In this document: in pieces, positions 39,979-47,153 of the stretch | How the letters are laid out: every line of letters begins with the position of its first letter | Numbering within the stretch: the first letter of the stretch is position 1 | Assembly: GCF_001691415.1 (NCBI RefSeq) | Contig: NZ_LRRR01000034.1 | Coordinates: 1-47,153 of the forward strand | Direction of reading: 5' to 3' | DNA: 47,153 nt | DNA from: Pararhodobacter sp. CCB-MM2 | GTDB taxonomy: Bacteria; Pseudomonadota; Alphaproteobacteria; Rhodobacterales; Rhodobacteraceae | Made by a program: the position numbers and the translations under genes | Notes under the pieces: generated by a model | Told to the model about the DNA's origin: nothing | Databases searched by the model: none | The model's input: the letters and a program-made list of their open reading frames with translations, nothing else

Positions 39979-40590
39979 TCACCCGCCTTGTGCCGATGCG
40001 GCCTCGAGCCGCAGGTAACTGACGCCCGGTCGCAACACGAGCGCGCGCAGCAGATCCGCCGTGATCCAGCCCGGTTCGATCTCGTCAAACTCCGGCAGCG
40101 AGGCCAACAGCGTGCTGACCGTCGTCGCGCATTGCAGGGGCAGAACCGGCCCGACAGCCAGCGCCCTCTCGGCCGCCAGCGCGGCGGTGGCGGCGGGGAC
40201 AGGGATGTCGACTACATGGGTAGTCCAGCTGTCGGGCAAATAGCCGATCCCGTCGCGGGTCAGATAGGCCTGCTCCAATTCGGGCGTGATGCGGCGCAGA
40301 ACCTGCCCGTCGCGGGTGCATTGCAGATGCCCCGGCTCCCATTCCCCGGCCGGATCGAGGATCATCGTCTCGCCCGCCGTCCGGATCACGAGGCCCGTAT
40401 GGAAAGGCAGATCGGGTTGCTGGATCTCGAAAATCACCACGCGCAGGGCGGGCGGGGTCGTCACCGGCGCACCGAAGGGTTCGGGCAGTTCGCCATGGGT
40501 CACGCGGGCGCAGGCCCCGAGGGCCAGCGCGCCCAGAACAAGGGCGCGCCGGGTCAGTCTGGGGGTCAGGCCGTCGCCTGCCACAACCAT
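39979..40590 (-). CDS. Lipoprotein with permuted NlpC/P60-like His-Asp-Cys pattern (paralogue B)
   Basis: The 203-residue lipoprotein has RLTRRALVLGALALGACARV, a twin-arginine-like signal with lipobox LGAC (Cys27). The mature part has FHTGLVIRT (His64), ILDPAGEW (Asp79) and LQCATTVSTLLASLPEF (Cys154), then IEPGWITADL and RPGV, matching paralogue A in order and in local sequence (His to Asp 15 residues in both). The ATG at 40590 lies 25 nt inside the upstream MBL-fold gene; a GTG at 40584 is also possible. Function is unknown. It is probably co-transcribed with the MBL and acyl-CoA dehydrogenase genes. Confidence 0.78.
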   Translation of the reverse strand: MVVAGDGLTPRLTRRALVLGALALGACARVTHGELPEPFGAPVTTPPALRVVIFEIQQPDLPFHTGLVIRTAGETMILDPAGEWEPGHLQCTRDGQVLRRITPELEQAYLTRDGIGYLPDSWTTHVVDIPVPAATAALAAERALAVGPVLPLQCATTVSTLLASLPEFDEIEPGWITADLLRALVLRPGVSYLRLEAASAQGG

Positions 40591-41624
40591 GCCCCACGGT
40601 CGTCGCGCTGACGCGTGACGCGGCCATGCTTGAGCAGGTTGTTGAGATGCGCCACGGCCTCGACCAGCGCCATCCCGGCCGAGGGGCCGGTGATCTCGCG
40701 CTTGAACAGCGGCAGGAAGCACTGCGCGGCGGTCTTGGGCTCGGTCAGATAGGCCTCCAAGCGGTCGAGCGCGCCGATATGGTTCTCCACCATCATGCGC
40801 AGACGCAGGGGCAGGCCGGTGAACGGCAGCTTGTGGCCGGGCAGAACGTAGTGACGCTCTTCGGCGAAGGTGGCGAGCCGGTTGCAGCTGTCGATCCATT
40901 CGCCGACCGGATCGGCCTCGGGCTCGGTCGCGTAGACGCCGAGGTTGGCGCTGATCCCCGGCAACAGCTGGTCGCCGCCGATCACCAGATCATCGTCGAG
41001 GCTCCAGAACGTCGCGTGTTCCGGCGCATGGCCATTGCCGCAGCGCACGACCCAGTTCCGGCCGCCGATGCGGATCGTGTCGTTCTCGGCCACGCGGGTA
41101 TAGCCCAGCGGCATCGGGTCGACGACATCGGCGAAGTTGAAGGGCCGCTCGGTCAGCCGGCGCTCGATCTCGGCCTCATCCACCCCCGCGCCGCGCCAAT
41201 AAGCGACGGTCTCGGGCACCGGCTTGTCATGCGCATCCAGCATCAGCATCCGCGCGAACAGCCAAGAGGTGCGGGTGGTCACCAGCTCGACGCCGTGCAC
41301 CGACTGGAACCAGCCGGCAAGGCCGACGTGGTCGGGGTGATGATGCGTGACGATCAACCGGCGCACCGGCTTGCCGGCCAGCGGACCCGCCATCAGGGCC
41401 GTCCATGCCGCCTTGGTCTTGGCATCCGAGAAGCCGGTATCGACCAGCGTCCAGCTATCGCCGTCGTCGAGGGCGAAGACATTGACGTGATCGAGCGCCA
41501 TCGGCAGCGGCAGCCGCATCCACAGGACGCCCGGCGCGACCTCGATGGCCGCGCCCATCTCGGGCGGGTTTTCATGCGGGAAGCGGATGCCCGGATCGGC
41601 CGGGCGCGATTGGGAAGAGGTCAT
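40566..41624 (-). CDS. MBL-fold metallo-hydrolase
   Basis: The 352-residue metallo-beta-lactamase-fold protein has the metal motif THHHPDHVG (two-zinc H-x-H-x-D-H), later GHAPEHATFW and GHKLPF, which add the remaining histidines. The C-terminal 60 residues form a winged-helix-like tail (AHLNNLLKHGRVTRQ), as in LACTB2-like hydrolases. Likely a thioester, lactone or RNA hydrolase; being coupled to an acyl-CoA dehydrogenase (ATGA overlap at 41621-41624), thioester hydrolysis is a reasonable guess. There is no purine-rich ribosome site; the preceding mRNA is CTCCTTTCCGC, so translation probably re-initiates. Confidence 0.9.
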   Translation of the reverse strand: MTSSQSRPADPGIRFPHENPPEMGAAIEVAPGVLWMRLPLPMALDHVNVFALDDGDSWTLVDTGFSDAKTKAAWTALMAGPLAGKPVRRLIVTHHHPDHVGLAGWFQSVHGVELVTTRTSWLFARMLMLDAHDKPVPETVAYWRGAGVDEAEIERRLTERPFNFADVVDPMPLGYTRVAENDTIRIGGRNWVVRCGNGHAPEHATFWSLDDDLVIGGDQLLPGISANLGVYATEPEADPVGEWIDSCNRLATFAEERHYVLPGHKLPFTGLPLRLRMMVENHIGALDRLEAYLTEPKTAAQCFLPLFKREITGPSAGMALVEAVAHLNNLLKHGRVTRQRDDRGAWLWQATA

Positions 41625-43330
41625 GCGGAAAGGAGGTCCTCGGCGCTGAGATCATAGAGCTGCGCCGCACCGGCCTTGGCCTGCACGAGCAGCGAGGAAT
41701 GCTCGGGCAGAATACGCTCCATGAAGACACGCGCAAGGCGGGCCCGCGCCCCCTCGGGATCGGCCATCGCCGCCTTCAGGTGGTAATGCGCGCCCAAGAC
41801 GCGGGCGAAGGCGCGCAGATAGGCGACGGCACCGGCGAAGCGGTCGTTCATCTCCTGGCCGACCAGCCATTCGGTCGTCTCGCGCAGGGTTTCCGAGGCC
41901 TCCCAGACGGATTCGGCCAGTGCCGGAAGCGAGCCGCGCGCGGCCTCGGCATTGTCCTGAACCTCTTGCAGCAGGCGGAAGGCGGCCTCGCCTCCGTCCA
42001 TCATCTTGCGCGCGACGAGGTCCATGGCCTGAATGCCGTTGGTGCCCTCGTAGATCGGCGTGATGCGGGCGTCGCGGAAGTACTGGGCCGCGCCCGTCTC
42101 CTCAATGAAGCCCATGCCGCCATGGACCTGCACGCCCATCGAACTGACCTCGCAGCCGATATCGGTGCCATGCGCCTTGGCAATGGGGGTCAGCAGGGCT
42201 GCGCGGGCCTTCCAGCTGTCCTTGCCGGTGGCCTTGCCCATGTCGATGGCCAGACCGCAATCCAGCGCGATGGCACGGGCGGCGAAGACCTCGGCCTTCA
42301 TCACCGCCAGCATCCGGCGCACATCGGCATGGTCGATGATCGTGCCCTCACCGAGCGGCGTCTTGCCCTGCTTGCGCTCCTGCGCATAGGCCAGCGCGTG
42401 CTGATAAGCGGCTTCGGCCACGCCGATGCCCTGCGCGCCGACGCCGAGACGGGCGTTGTTCATCATGGTGAACATCGCGGCCATCCCGCCATTGGGCTTG
42501 CCGACCATCCAGCCCGTCGCGCCCTCGAAGGCCATGACGCAGGTGGGCGAGCCGTGGATGCCGAGCTTGTGCTCCAGCGACACGACGCGCAGCTCGTTGC
42601 GTGCGCCGGGGTTGCCGTCGGCATCCGGGATCAATTTCGGCACCATGAACAGGCTGATGCCCTTGGTGCCCGGCGCCGCATCCGGCAGGCGGGCGAGGAC
42701 GAGGTGGCAGACATTCTCGGCCACATCATGATCGCCCCAGGTGATGAAGATCTTCTGCCCGGTGATGGAATAGCTGCCGTCGCCGTTATCCTCGGCCTTG
42801 GTGCGCAGGGCCCCCACATCCGAGCCGGCTTGCGGTTCGGTCAGGTTCATCGTGCCGGTCCATTCGCCCGAAATGAGCTTAGGCAGGTAGAGATCCTTCA
42901 GTACGTCCGAGGCATGGTGCTCCAGCGCCTCGATCTGGCCCTGGCTGAGCAGCGGGCAGAGTTGCAGGGCGAGGTTCGCGCCCGACATCATCTCGTTCAT
43001 CGCGGTGTTCAGCGTCTGCGGCAGGCCCATGCCGCCGTGTTCGGGCGTTGCCGCGATGCCCAGCCAGCCGCCCTCGGCAATCGCCTTGTAGCCGTCCTTG
43101 AAGCCGGGCGAGGTGCGCACGACGCCGTTCTCCAGCTTCGCGGGCGTCAAGTCACCGTTGCGGTTGAGCGGCGCCAGCACGCCGTCGCAGAGCTTGCCCA
43201 GCTCGCCGAGGATCGCCTCGGTCACGTCGGCGCCGGCCTCGGCGAAGGTCTCGGTTTCGGCCAGCCGGTCATAGCCCAGCACGTTGTCGAGCAGGAAACG
43301 GATATCGGCGACGGGCGAGGTATAGGGCAT
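41621..43330 (-). CDS. Acyl-CoA dehydrogenase, long form with C-terminal domain
   Basis: The 569-residue flavoprotein is of the long acyl-CoA dehydrogenase class with an extra C-terminal helical domain (AcylCoA_DH_C). Visible are MNLTEPQAGSDVGALRTKA (FAD-binding region), QKIFITWGDHD, and RITPIYEGTNGIQAMDLV with the catalytic Glu. DmdC-type 3-methylmercaptopropionyl-CoA dehydrogenases belong here, but so do many fatty acyl-CoA enzymes, so the substrate is open. AGGAGGAAAAG gives the start at 43330. Electrons go to ETF and the nearby ETF-QO. Confidence 0.93.
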   Translation of the reverse strand: MPYTSPVADIRFLLDNVLGYDRLAETETFAEAGADVTEAILGELGKLCDGVLAPLNRNGDLTPAKLENGVVRTSPGFKDGYKAIAEGGWLGIAATPEHGGMGLPQTLNTAMNEMMSGANLALQLCPLLSQGQIEALEHHASDVLKDLYLPKLISGEWTGTMNLTEPQAGSDVGALRTKAEDNGDGSYSITGQKIFITWGDHDVAENVCHLVLARLPDAAPGTKGISLFMVPKLIPDADGNPGARNELRVVSLEHKLGIHGSPTCVMAFEGATGWMVGKPNGGMAAMFTMMNNARLGVGAQGIGVAEAAYQHALAYAQERKQGKTPLGEGTIIDHADVRRMLAVMKAEVFAARAIALDCGLAIDMGKATGKDSWKARAALLTPIAKAHGTDIGCEVSSMGVQVHGGMGFIEETGAAQYFRDARITPIYEGTNGIQAMDLVARKMMDGGEAAFRLLQEVQDNAEAARGSLPALAESVWEASETLRETTEWLVGQEMNDRFAGAVAYLRAFARVLGAHYHLKAAMADPEGARARLARVFMERILPEHSSLLVQAKAGAAQLYDLSAEDLLSA

Positions 43331-43457
43331 CTTTTCCTCCTGGCGAATGCAGCCGGGGGGCATGCGGCGCGGCTTGGCAAGCCGGTCTCCCCCCTGTATT
43401 GCCGCCAATATAGCGATCCCGCCCCCGGCAGAAACACAGACGCAGCGTCACCGGATC

Positions 43458-44399
43458 ATGCCCGAAACCCGCCTCCTCGCCCCCGATGCCCCCGGCCTCA
43501 CCGAGGCCTGCGCCCTTCTGCGCGCGGGCGGGCTGGTATCTATGCCGACCGAGACGGTCTACGGGCTGGCAGGTGACGCGACGAACGACCGCGCCGTGGC
43601 GGGGATCTTCGAGGCCAAGGGCCGACCCCGCTTCAACCCGCTGATCGCCCATTTCGCAGACCGGTCCCGGGTCGAGGATTTCGCCGTCCTGACGCCCTTG
43701 GCCCGGCGCTTGGCCGACGCCTTTTGGCCCGGCCCGATGACATTGGTCCTGCCGCTGAAGGGCGGTTTATCGCCCTTGGTCACGGCAGGGTTGGAGACGG
43801 TGGCCGTGCGCCTCCCCGCCCATCCTGTCGCCCGCGCGCTGCTGGCCGAGTTCGGCGGACCCTTGGCGGCGCCCTCGGCCAATCCCTCGGGCCGGATCAG
43901 CCCGGTGACTGCGGCGCATGTGCTGGATGGGCTCTCGGGCCGGATCGACGCGGTGATCGACGGCGGCGCCTGCGCGGTGGGGTTGGAATCGACGATCCTC
44001 GATGCGACGGGCGAGGTGCCGGTCCTGTTGCGCGCGGGCGGGCTGTCGGTCGAGGCTGTCGAAGCCTTGGGCCTGACGGTCGCGGCACATGACGGCAGCA
44101 AGATCACGGCCCCCGGCCAACTCGCCTCGCACTACGCCCCGCGTGGCCGGGTGCGGCTGGACGTGACAGCGCCGGAGCCCGGCGAGGTCTGGGTCGGCTT
44201 CGGCCCCTGCCCCGGCGCAGCGCTGACGCTGTCCGAGGCCGGCGACACCACCGAAGCTGCCGCCCGCCTGTTCCACGCCCTGCACGAAGCGGACGCCCTC
44301 GCAGGCCCCGGCGGCCGCATCGCCTTCGCCCCCGTGCCCGAGACAGGCCTCGGCCGCGCAGTGAAAGACCGCCTGCGCCGGGCCGCCGCGCCGAGATAG
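43458..44399 (+). CDS. Sua5/TsaC L-threonylcarbamoyladenylate synthase
   Basis: The 313-residue protein has an N-terminal YrdC/TsaC domain (about 1-200; motifs SMPTETVYGLAGDA, IFEAKGRPRFNPLI, AAPSANPSGRISP) and a C-terminal Sua5 domain (about 215-313), giving the long Sua5 form. It makes threonylcarbamoyl-AMP from threonine, bicarbonate and ATP for t6A37 of ANN-decoding tRNAs. The start at 43458 matches the family N-terminus. It is divergent from the acyl-CoA dehydrogenase gene across 127 nt. A repeat element follows. Confidence 0.93.
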   Translation: MPETRLLAPDAPGLTEACALLRAGGLVSMPTETVYGLAGDATNDRAVAGIFEAKGRPRFNPLIAHFADRSRVEDFAVLTPLARRLADAFWPGPMTLVLPLKGGLSPLVTAGLETVAVRLPAHPVARALLAEFGGPLAAPSANPSGRISPVTAAHVLDGLSGRIDAVIDGGACAVGLESTILDATGEVPVLLRAGGLSVEAVEALGLTVAAHDGSKITAPGQLASHYAPRGRVRLDVTAPEPGEVWVGFGPCPGAALTLSEAGDTTEAAARLFHALHEADALAGPGGRIAFAPVPETGLGRAVKDRLRRAAAPR

Positions 44400-44449
44400 G
44401 GCTCCCGCCCGTCGTCTTCGGATCAAAGATCCTCGTCTCCCGTTGGGCC

Positions 44450-44540
44450 AAGCGGGGGCTGCCGCCCCCGCGCCCCCGCTTCAAGGGGGAGCACGCTCCC
44501 CCTTGAAAATCCCCCGTGAGTATTTGGGGCAAAGTGAAAG
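44450..44540. repeat. Gene-border repeat relative, copy 4 with tail motif
   Basis: Two strong stems are present. AAGCGGGGGC (44450-44459) pairs with GCCCCCGCTT (44472-44481). TCAAGGGGGAG (44481-44491) pairs perfectly with CTCCCCCTTGA (44496-44506) around a CACG loop. Then AAAATCCCCC and the tail GAGTATTTGGGGCAAAGTGA (from 44518). A smaller GGATC-AAA-GATCC stem lies upstream (44420-44432). The element lies between the Sua5-type and matB genes, both on plus, and could end transcription of the former. Confidence 0.75.
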
Positions 44541-44603
44541 GCAGGGGGTGGGGCTGGACCGCCCATCCCGAGCGCGCTACGCCTTTGGCAGGAGGATCCC
44601 TGC

Positions 44604-46115
44604 ATGCCCAATCCGCTCTATGACGCGCTCTTCGCCCCGCTCGCCACGCGCGAGACGCCCTTCCTGACGCTGCCAGACACCAGCACCATCGCCGGCGCCG
44701 ACTTCCACGCCATGTGCGCGCGGGTCGCGGGCGCGCTGCAAGTGCTGGGGTTGGAGCCGGGCGACCGCATGGCGGTGCAGGTCGAGAAGAGCGCCTCGGC
44801 GCTGGCGCTCTATGGCGGCGCGGTCATGGCGGGCGTGGTCTTCCTGCCCTTGAACACCGCCTATACGCCCGACGAGGTCGCCTATTTCCTCGGCGACGCA
44901 GGCGCCAAGCTGCTGCTCGCCGATGGCGCCAAGGCCGAGGCTTTGGCCCCCGTGACCGAGCGCTGCGGCACCGAGTTGATGACGCTGAACGCCGACGGCT
45001 CAGGGAGCTTCGCGCAGGCAACCGAAGCCGCACCGGAAGCAGAAGCCGTCGACCGCGCGCCCGGGGACCTAGCCGCCCTGCTCTACACCTCGGGCACCAC
45101 GGGGCGCTCCAAGGGCGCGATGTTGAGCCAGCGCAACCTTCTGTCCAACGCCGAGGTGCTGGTCCGCGAATGGCGCTTCACCGAGGCGGATGTCCTCCTC
45201 CACGCGCTGCCGATCTTCCACACCCATGGCCTCTTCGTCGCCACGAACACGCTGCTTCTGGCCGGCGGCTCGATGATCCTTTTGCCGAAGCTCGACGTGC
45301 CCGCGCTGATCCGCTGGCTGCCCAAGGCCACCAGCCTGATGGGCGTGCCGACCTTCTACACAAGGCTCCTCGACGATACCCGCTTCACCCGTGACCTCGT
45401 CGGCCATATTAGGCTCTTCATCTCGGGCTCGGCGCCGCTGCTGGCCGAGACCCATACCGCCTTTGAGGAACGGACCGGCCACCGCATCCTCGAGCGCTAC
45501 GGCATGACCGAGACCAACATGAACACCTCGAACCCCTATGAGGGCGAGCGGCGCGCCGGCACGGTGGGCTTCCCGCTGCCGGGCGTCACGCTGAAGATCA
45601 CCGACCCGGACAGCGGCGCGCCCCTGCCCCAAGGCGAAATCGGGCTGATTGAGGTGAAGGGCGAAAACGTCTTCCAAGGCTATTGGCAGATGCCCGAGAA
45701 GACCGCGCAGGAACTCCGCGAGGACGGCTTCTTCATCACCGGCGACCTGGGGCGCGTTGATGAAGACGGCTATGTCACCATCGTTGGCCGTCAGAAGGAC
45801 CTGATCATCGCCGGCGGCTACAACATCTACCCGAAGGAAATCGAGCTGGAACTCGACGAAGCCCCCGGCGTCCTGGAAAGCGCGGTGATCGGCGTGCCGC
45901 ATCCGGATCTCGGCGAGGGCGTGCTGGGCGTCCTCGTGCCCACCCCGGGCGCGACGCCCGACCCCGAGGCGATCCTCGCCGACCTCACCAAGCGCCTCGC
46001 CCGCTTCAAGGTTCCGCGCGCGCTGGTCGTCCTGCCCGAACTTCCCCGCAACACGATGGGCAAGGTGCAGAAGAACCTGCTGCGCGACCAGTTCAAGGAC
46101 TGGTTCAAAGGCTGA
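44604..46115 (+). CDS. matB: Malonyl-CoA synthetase (malonate-CoA ligase)
   Basis: The 503-residue ANL-superfamily adenylate-forming enzyme activates malonate (and often methylmalonate) to the CoA thioester. The P-loop YTSGTTGRSKGAM is near 160-172. MatB hallmarks are LPIFHTHGLFVATNTLLL, RYGMTETNMNTSNPYEGE and FFITGDLGRVDEDG; the catalytic Lys is in the ending NTMGKVQKNLLRDQFKD. AGGAGG precedes the ATG. It stands alone between two repeat elements, without matA or matC. It likely supplies malonyl-CoA or recycles malonate. Confidence 0.94.
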   Translation: MPNPLYDALFAPLATRETPFLTLPDTSTIAGADFHAMCARVAGALQVLGLEPGDRMAVQVEKSASALALYGGAVMAGVVFLPLNTAYTPDEVAYFLGDAGAKLLLADGAKAEALAPVTERCGTELMTLNADGSGSFAQATEAAPEAEAVDRAPGDLAALLYTSGTTGRSKGAMLSQRNLLSNAEVLVREWRFTEADVLLHALPIFHTHGLFVATNTLLLAGGSMILLPKLDVPALIRWLPKATSLMGVPTFYTRLLDDTRFTRDLVGHIRLFISGSAPLLAETHTAFEERTGHRILERYGMTETNMNTSNPYEGERRAGTVGFPLPGVTLKITDPDSGAPLPQGEIGLIEVKGENVFQGYWQMPEKTAQELREDGFFITGDLGRVDEDGYVTIVGRQKDLIIAGGYNIYPKEIELELDEAPGVLESAVIGVPHPDLGEGVLGVLVPTPGATPDPEAILADLTKRLARFKVPRALVVLPELPRNTMGKVQKNLLRDQFKDWFKG

Positions 46116-46140
46116 GACGCCAGCCAAGGCGCCCTTTCAT

Positions 46141-46249
46141 CTTTGCTCCAGAAATATCCCGGGGGGTCCGGGGGGCAGAGCCCCCCGGCTGGTCGCCCAA
46201 GACCTGCGTGGCGAAGCCATGCCGGTCGAGGGCGAAACCCCTCGCCGCC
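46141..46249. repeat. Interspersed gene-border repeat, copy 3
   Basis: The left end CTTTGCTCCAGAAATATCCC is followed by a hairpin (CCGGGGGGC 46168-46176, loop AGA, GCCCCCCGG 46180-46188) and body from 46191 (GGTCGCCCAAGACCTGCGTG, ending GGGCGAAACCCC). The body end reaches the pyrF stop codon. On the minus strand the order after pyrF is body, hairpin, then GGGATATTTCTGGAGCAAAG. It separates the convergent matB and pyrF genes. Confidence 0.8.
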
Positions 46250-46954
46250 TCAGGCCCCGGCCAGCTCCGCCACGATCCCGCGCGCCGCCGCCACCGGGTC
46301 CGCCGCCGCCCAGACCGGACGCCCGACGACGATGTGATCCGCGCCGTTACGCACCGCGTCCGCGGGCGTGGCGATGCGCTTCTGGTCATTGGCCGCCGTA
46401 CCCGCCGGACGCACGCCCGGCGTGACGATCAGCCGGCCCGCAGAATTCCCCAAAGCCCGGATCCGCGCGGCTTCATGCGGCGAGGCGATCACCCCGTCCG
46501 CGCCCGCCTCGAAGGCCCGCTCGGCGCGCTCAGTGACGATGTCCGCCATCTCGCCCGGCACGATCATCGAGGCATCCAGATCCGCGCGGTCCATCGCCGT
46601 CAGGATCGTCACCGCGAGGATCTTCAGGTTCGACCCCGCCGCGCCTTCCTTGGCCGCGCGCACGACATGCGGATCGCCGTGCACGGTCAGAAAGTCGAGA
46701 TTGTACTGGGCAATGCCCCGAACAGCCGCTTCGACCGTCGCGGGAATGTCGAAAAACTTCATGTCGAGGAAGATGCGCTTGCCATGTTCCTGCTTCAGCT
46801 CGTTGGCCAGGGCCAGCCCGCCACCCGTCAGCATCCCCAGACCGATCTTGTAGAAGCTCACCGCGTCGCCGATGCGGCTGGTCAGCTCCAGCCCGGTGAC
46901 GACGTTCGGGACATCGAGGGCAACGATCAGGCGGTCGTCGGCGGGCAGGCTCAT
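46250..46954 (-). CDS. pyrF: Orotidine 5'-phosphate decarboxylase
   Basis: The 234-residue TIM-barrel enzyme makes UMP from OMP, the last step of pyrimidine synthesis. The catalytic D-x-K-x-x-D is DMKFFD (Asp64, Lys66, Asp69), in IFLDMKFFDIP. The N-terminal LIVALDVPN and C-terminal TPGVRPAGTAANDQKR, VVGRPVWAAADP are also typical. GGAGAG precedes the ATG at 46954. It ends at the repeat element. Confidence 0.96.
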   Translation of the reverse strand: MSLPADDRLIVALDVPNVVTGLELTSRIGDAVSFYKIGLGMLTGGGLALANELKQEHGKRIFLDMKFFDIPATVEAAVRGIAQYNLDFLTVHGDPHVVRAAKEGAAGSNLKILAVTILTAMDRADLDASMIVPGEMADIVTERAERAFEAGADGVIASPHEAARIRALGNSAGRLIVTPGVRPAGTAANDQKRIATPADAVRNGADHIVVGRPVWAAADPVAAARGIVAELAGA

Positions 46955-46986
46955 GGCGTCTCTCCGGTCTGGCTGGGATTTGCGGC

Positions 46987-47015
46987 CTAATACGCCCAAT
47001 GCGCCAGCGCAGCAA
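46987..47015 (-). promoter_or_regulatory. Probable pyrF promoter
   Basis: Read on the minus strand, TTGCTG (47010-47015) and TATTAG (46987-46992) are separated by 17 nt; 3 of 6 and 4 of 6 bases match the housekeeping consensus. The -10 lies 32 nt upstream of the start codon. Confidence 0.5.
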
Positions 47016-47153
47016 GCTTGCACCTCACCCGGCGACAGGTCAGCATCCGGGCATGAGTTGCAACCGCATCGACGCCACCCGCCCCGATTCGCCGCGCCTT
47101 GCCGGGCCGGGCCCCCTCCCCATCGGCTGCCTCTTCTCCACATTATCTGCTCA
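47016..47153. other. Terminal intergenic sequence
   Basis: No coding region, RNA or repeat can be supported in these 138 nt. They are C-rich on the plus strand and probably contain the upstream region of a gene beyond the window. Confidence 0.4.

Overview
The window is high-GC, densely packed chromosomal DNA with about 47 protein genes on both strands, many joined by 4-nt ATGA/GTGA overlaps. The gene set points to an alphaproteobacterium of the Rhodobacterales (Rhodobacteraceae/Paracoccaceae). It includes an aa3-type cytochrome oxidase subunit IV mini-protein, a TIGR02302/DUF4175 protein, a TauE plus TIGR02186 pair, an entericidin, an ETF-ubiquinone oxidoreductase and a UbiH-type hydroxylase. 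A GC-hairpin repeat ending in a GTATTT...CAAAGTGAA-type tail lies at several gene borders, which I associate with this order. I see no rRNA, tRNA, IS element, prophage or CRISPR array, and nothing that looks recently acquired.

Layout. 1-606: a gene tail (possibly tsaB), repeat copy 1 and a RimI-like acetyltransferase. 777-5435: a purine-nucleoside-type ABC importer operon (BMP binding protein, double ATPase, two permeases). 5556-7281: TauE/SafE permease and TIGR02186 protein behind a leader with competing hairpins. 7366-9148 (minus): entericidin, an RAM-domain protein coupled to an SDR, and ThpR. 9260-9634: a Cys-rich DUF6455-like protein. 9690-11790 (minus): universal stress protein and BCCT transporter. 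11984-13525 (minus): RecD-like helicase. 13697-17536: a glucosylglycerate module, with phosphatase and synthase on plus and a GH13 phosphorylase on minus whose 3' end overlaps the synthase by 4 nt. 17817-25182 (minus): UbiH-type hydroxylase, a small membrane protein, and the coupled series argH, small lipoprotein, DUF2834, lysA, DUF4175. 25382-28441: EAL phosphodiesterase, then phaA and phaB. 28567-34321: DMT transporter, DUF465, TrmN6-like methyltransferase, DUF2007, long-chain prenyl diphosphate synthase, ispE and a TPR protein. 34440-36083: ETF-QO. 36408-39013: greA, an unrecognised membrane protein, azlC and azlD. 39060-43330 (minus): acyl-CoA dehydrogenase, MBL-fold hydrolase, and two related lipoproteins on either side of oxidase subunit IV. 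43458-46954: Sua5/TsaC, matB and pyrF, with repeats between them.

How the genes work together. Three themes recur. (i) Acyl-CoA and storage metabolism: phaA/phaB make 3-hydroxybutyryl-CoA, matB makes malonyl-CoA, and acyl-CoA dehydrogenase plus ETF-QO pass electrons to ubiquinone, whose tail and ring are made by the prenyl synthase, ispE and UbiH-type genes. (ii) Osmoadaptation: a BCCT transporter with a universal stress protein, and a glucosylglycerate synthesis and phosphorolysis module. (iii) Envelope functions: lipoproteins, AzlCD, TauE and the DUF4175 protein.

The least explained items are a pair of paralogous lipoproteins with a conserved His...Asp-Pro-Ala-Gly...Cys pattern like permuted NlpC/P60 hydrolases, the interspersed gene-end repeat family, the DUF1127-like plus Cys-rich protein, the phosphorylase start region without a normal start codon, and the competing hairpins ahead of tauE.
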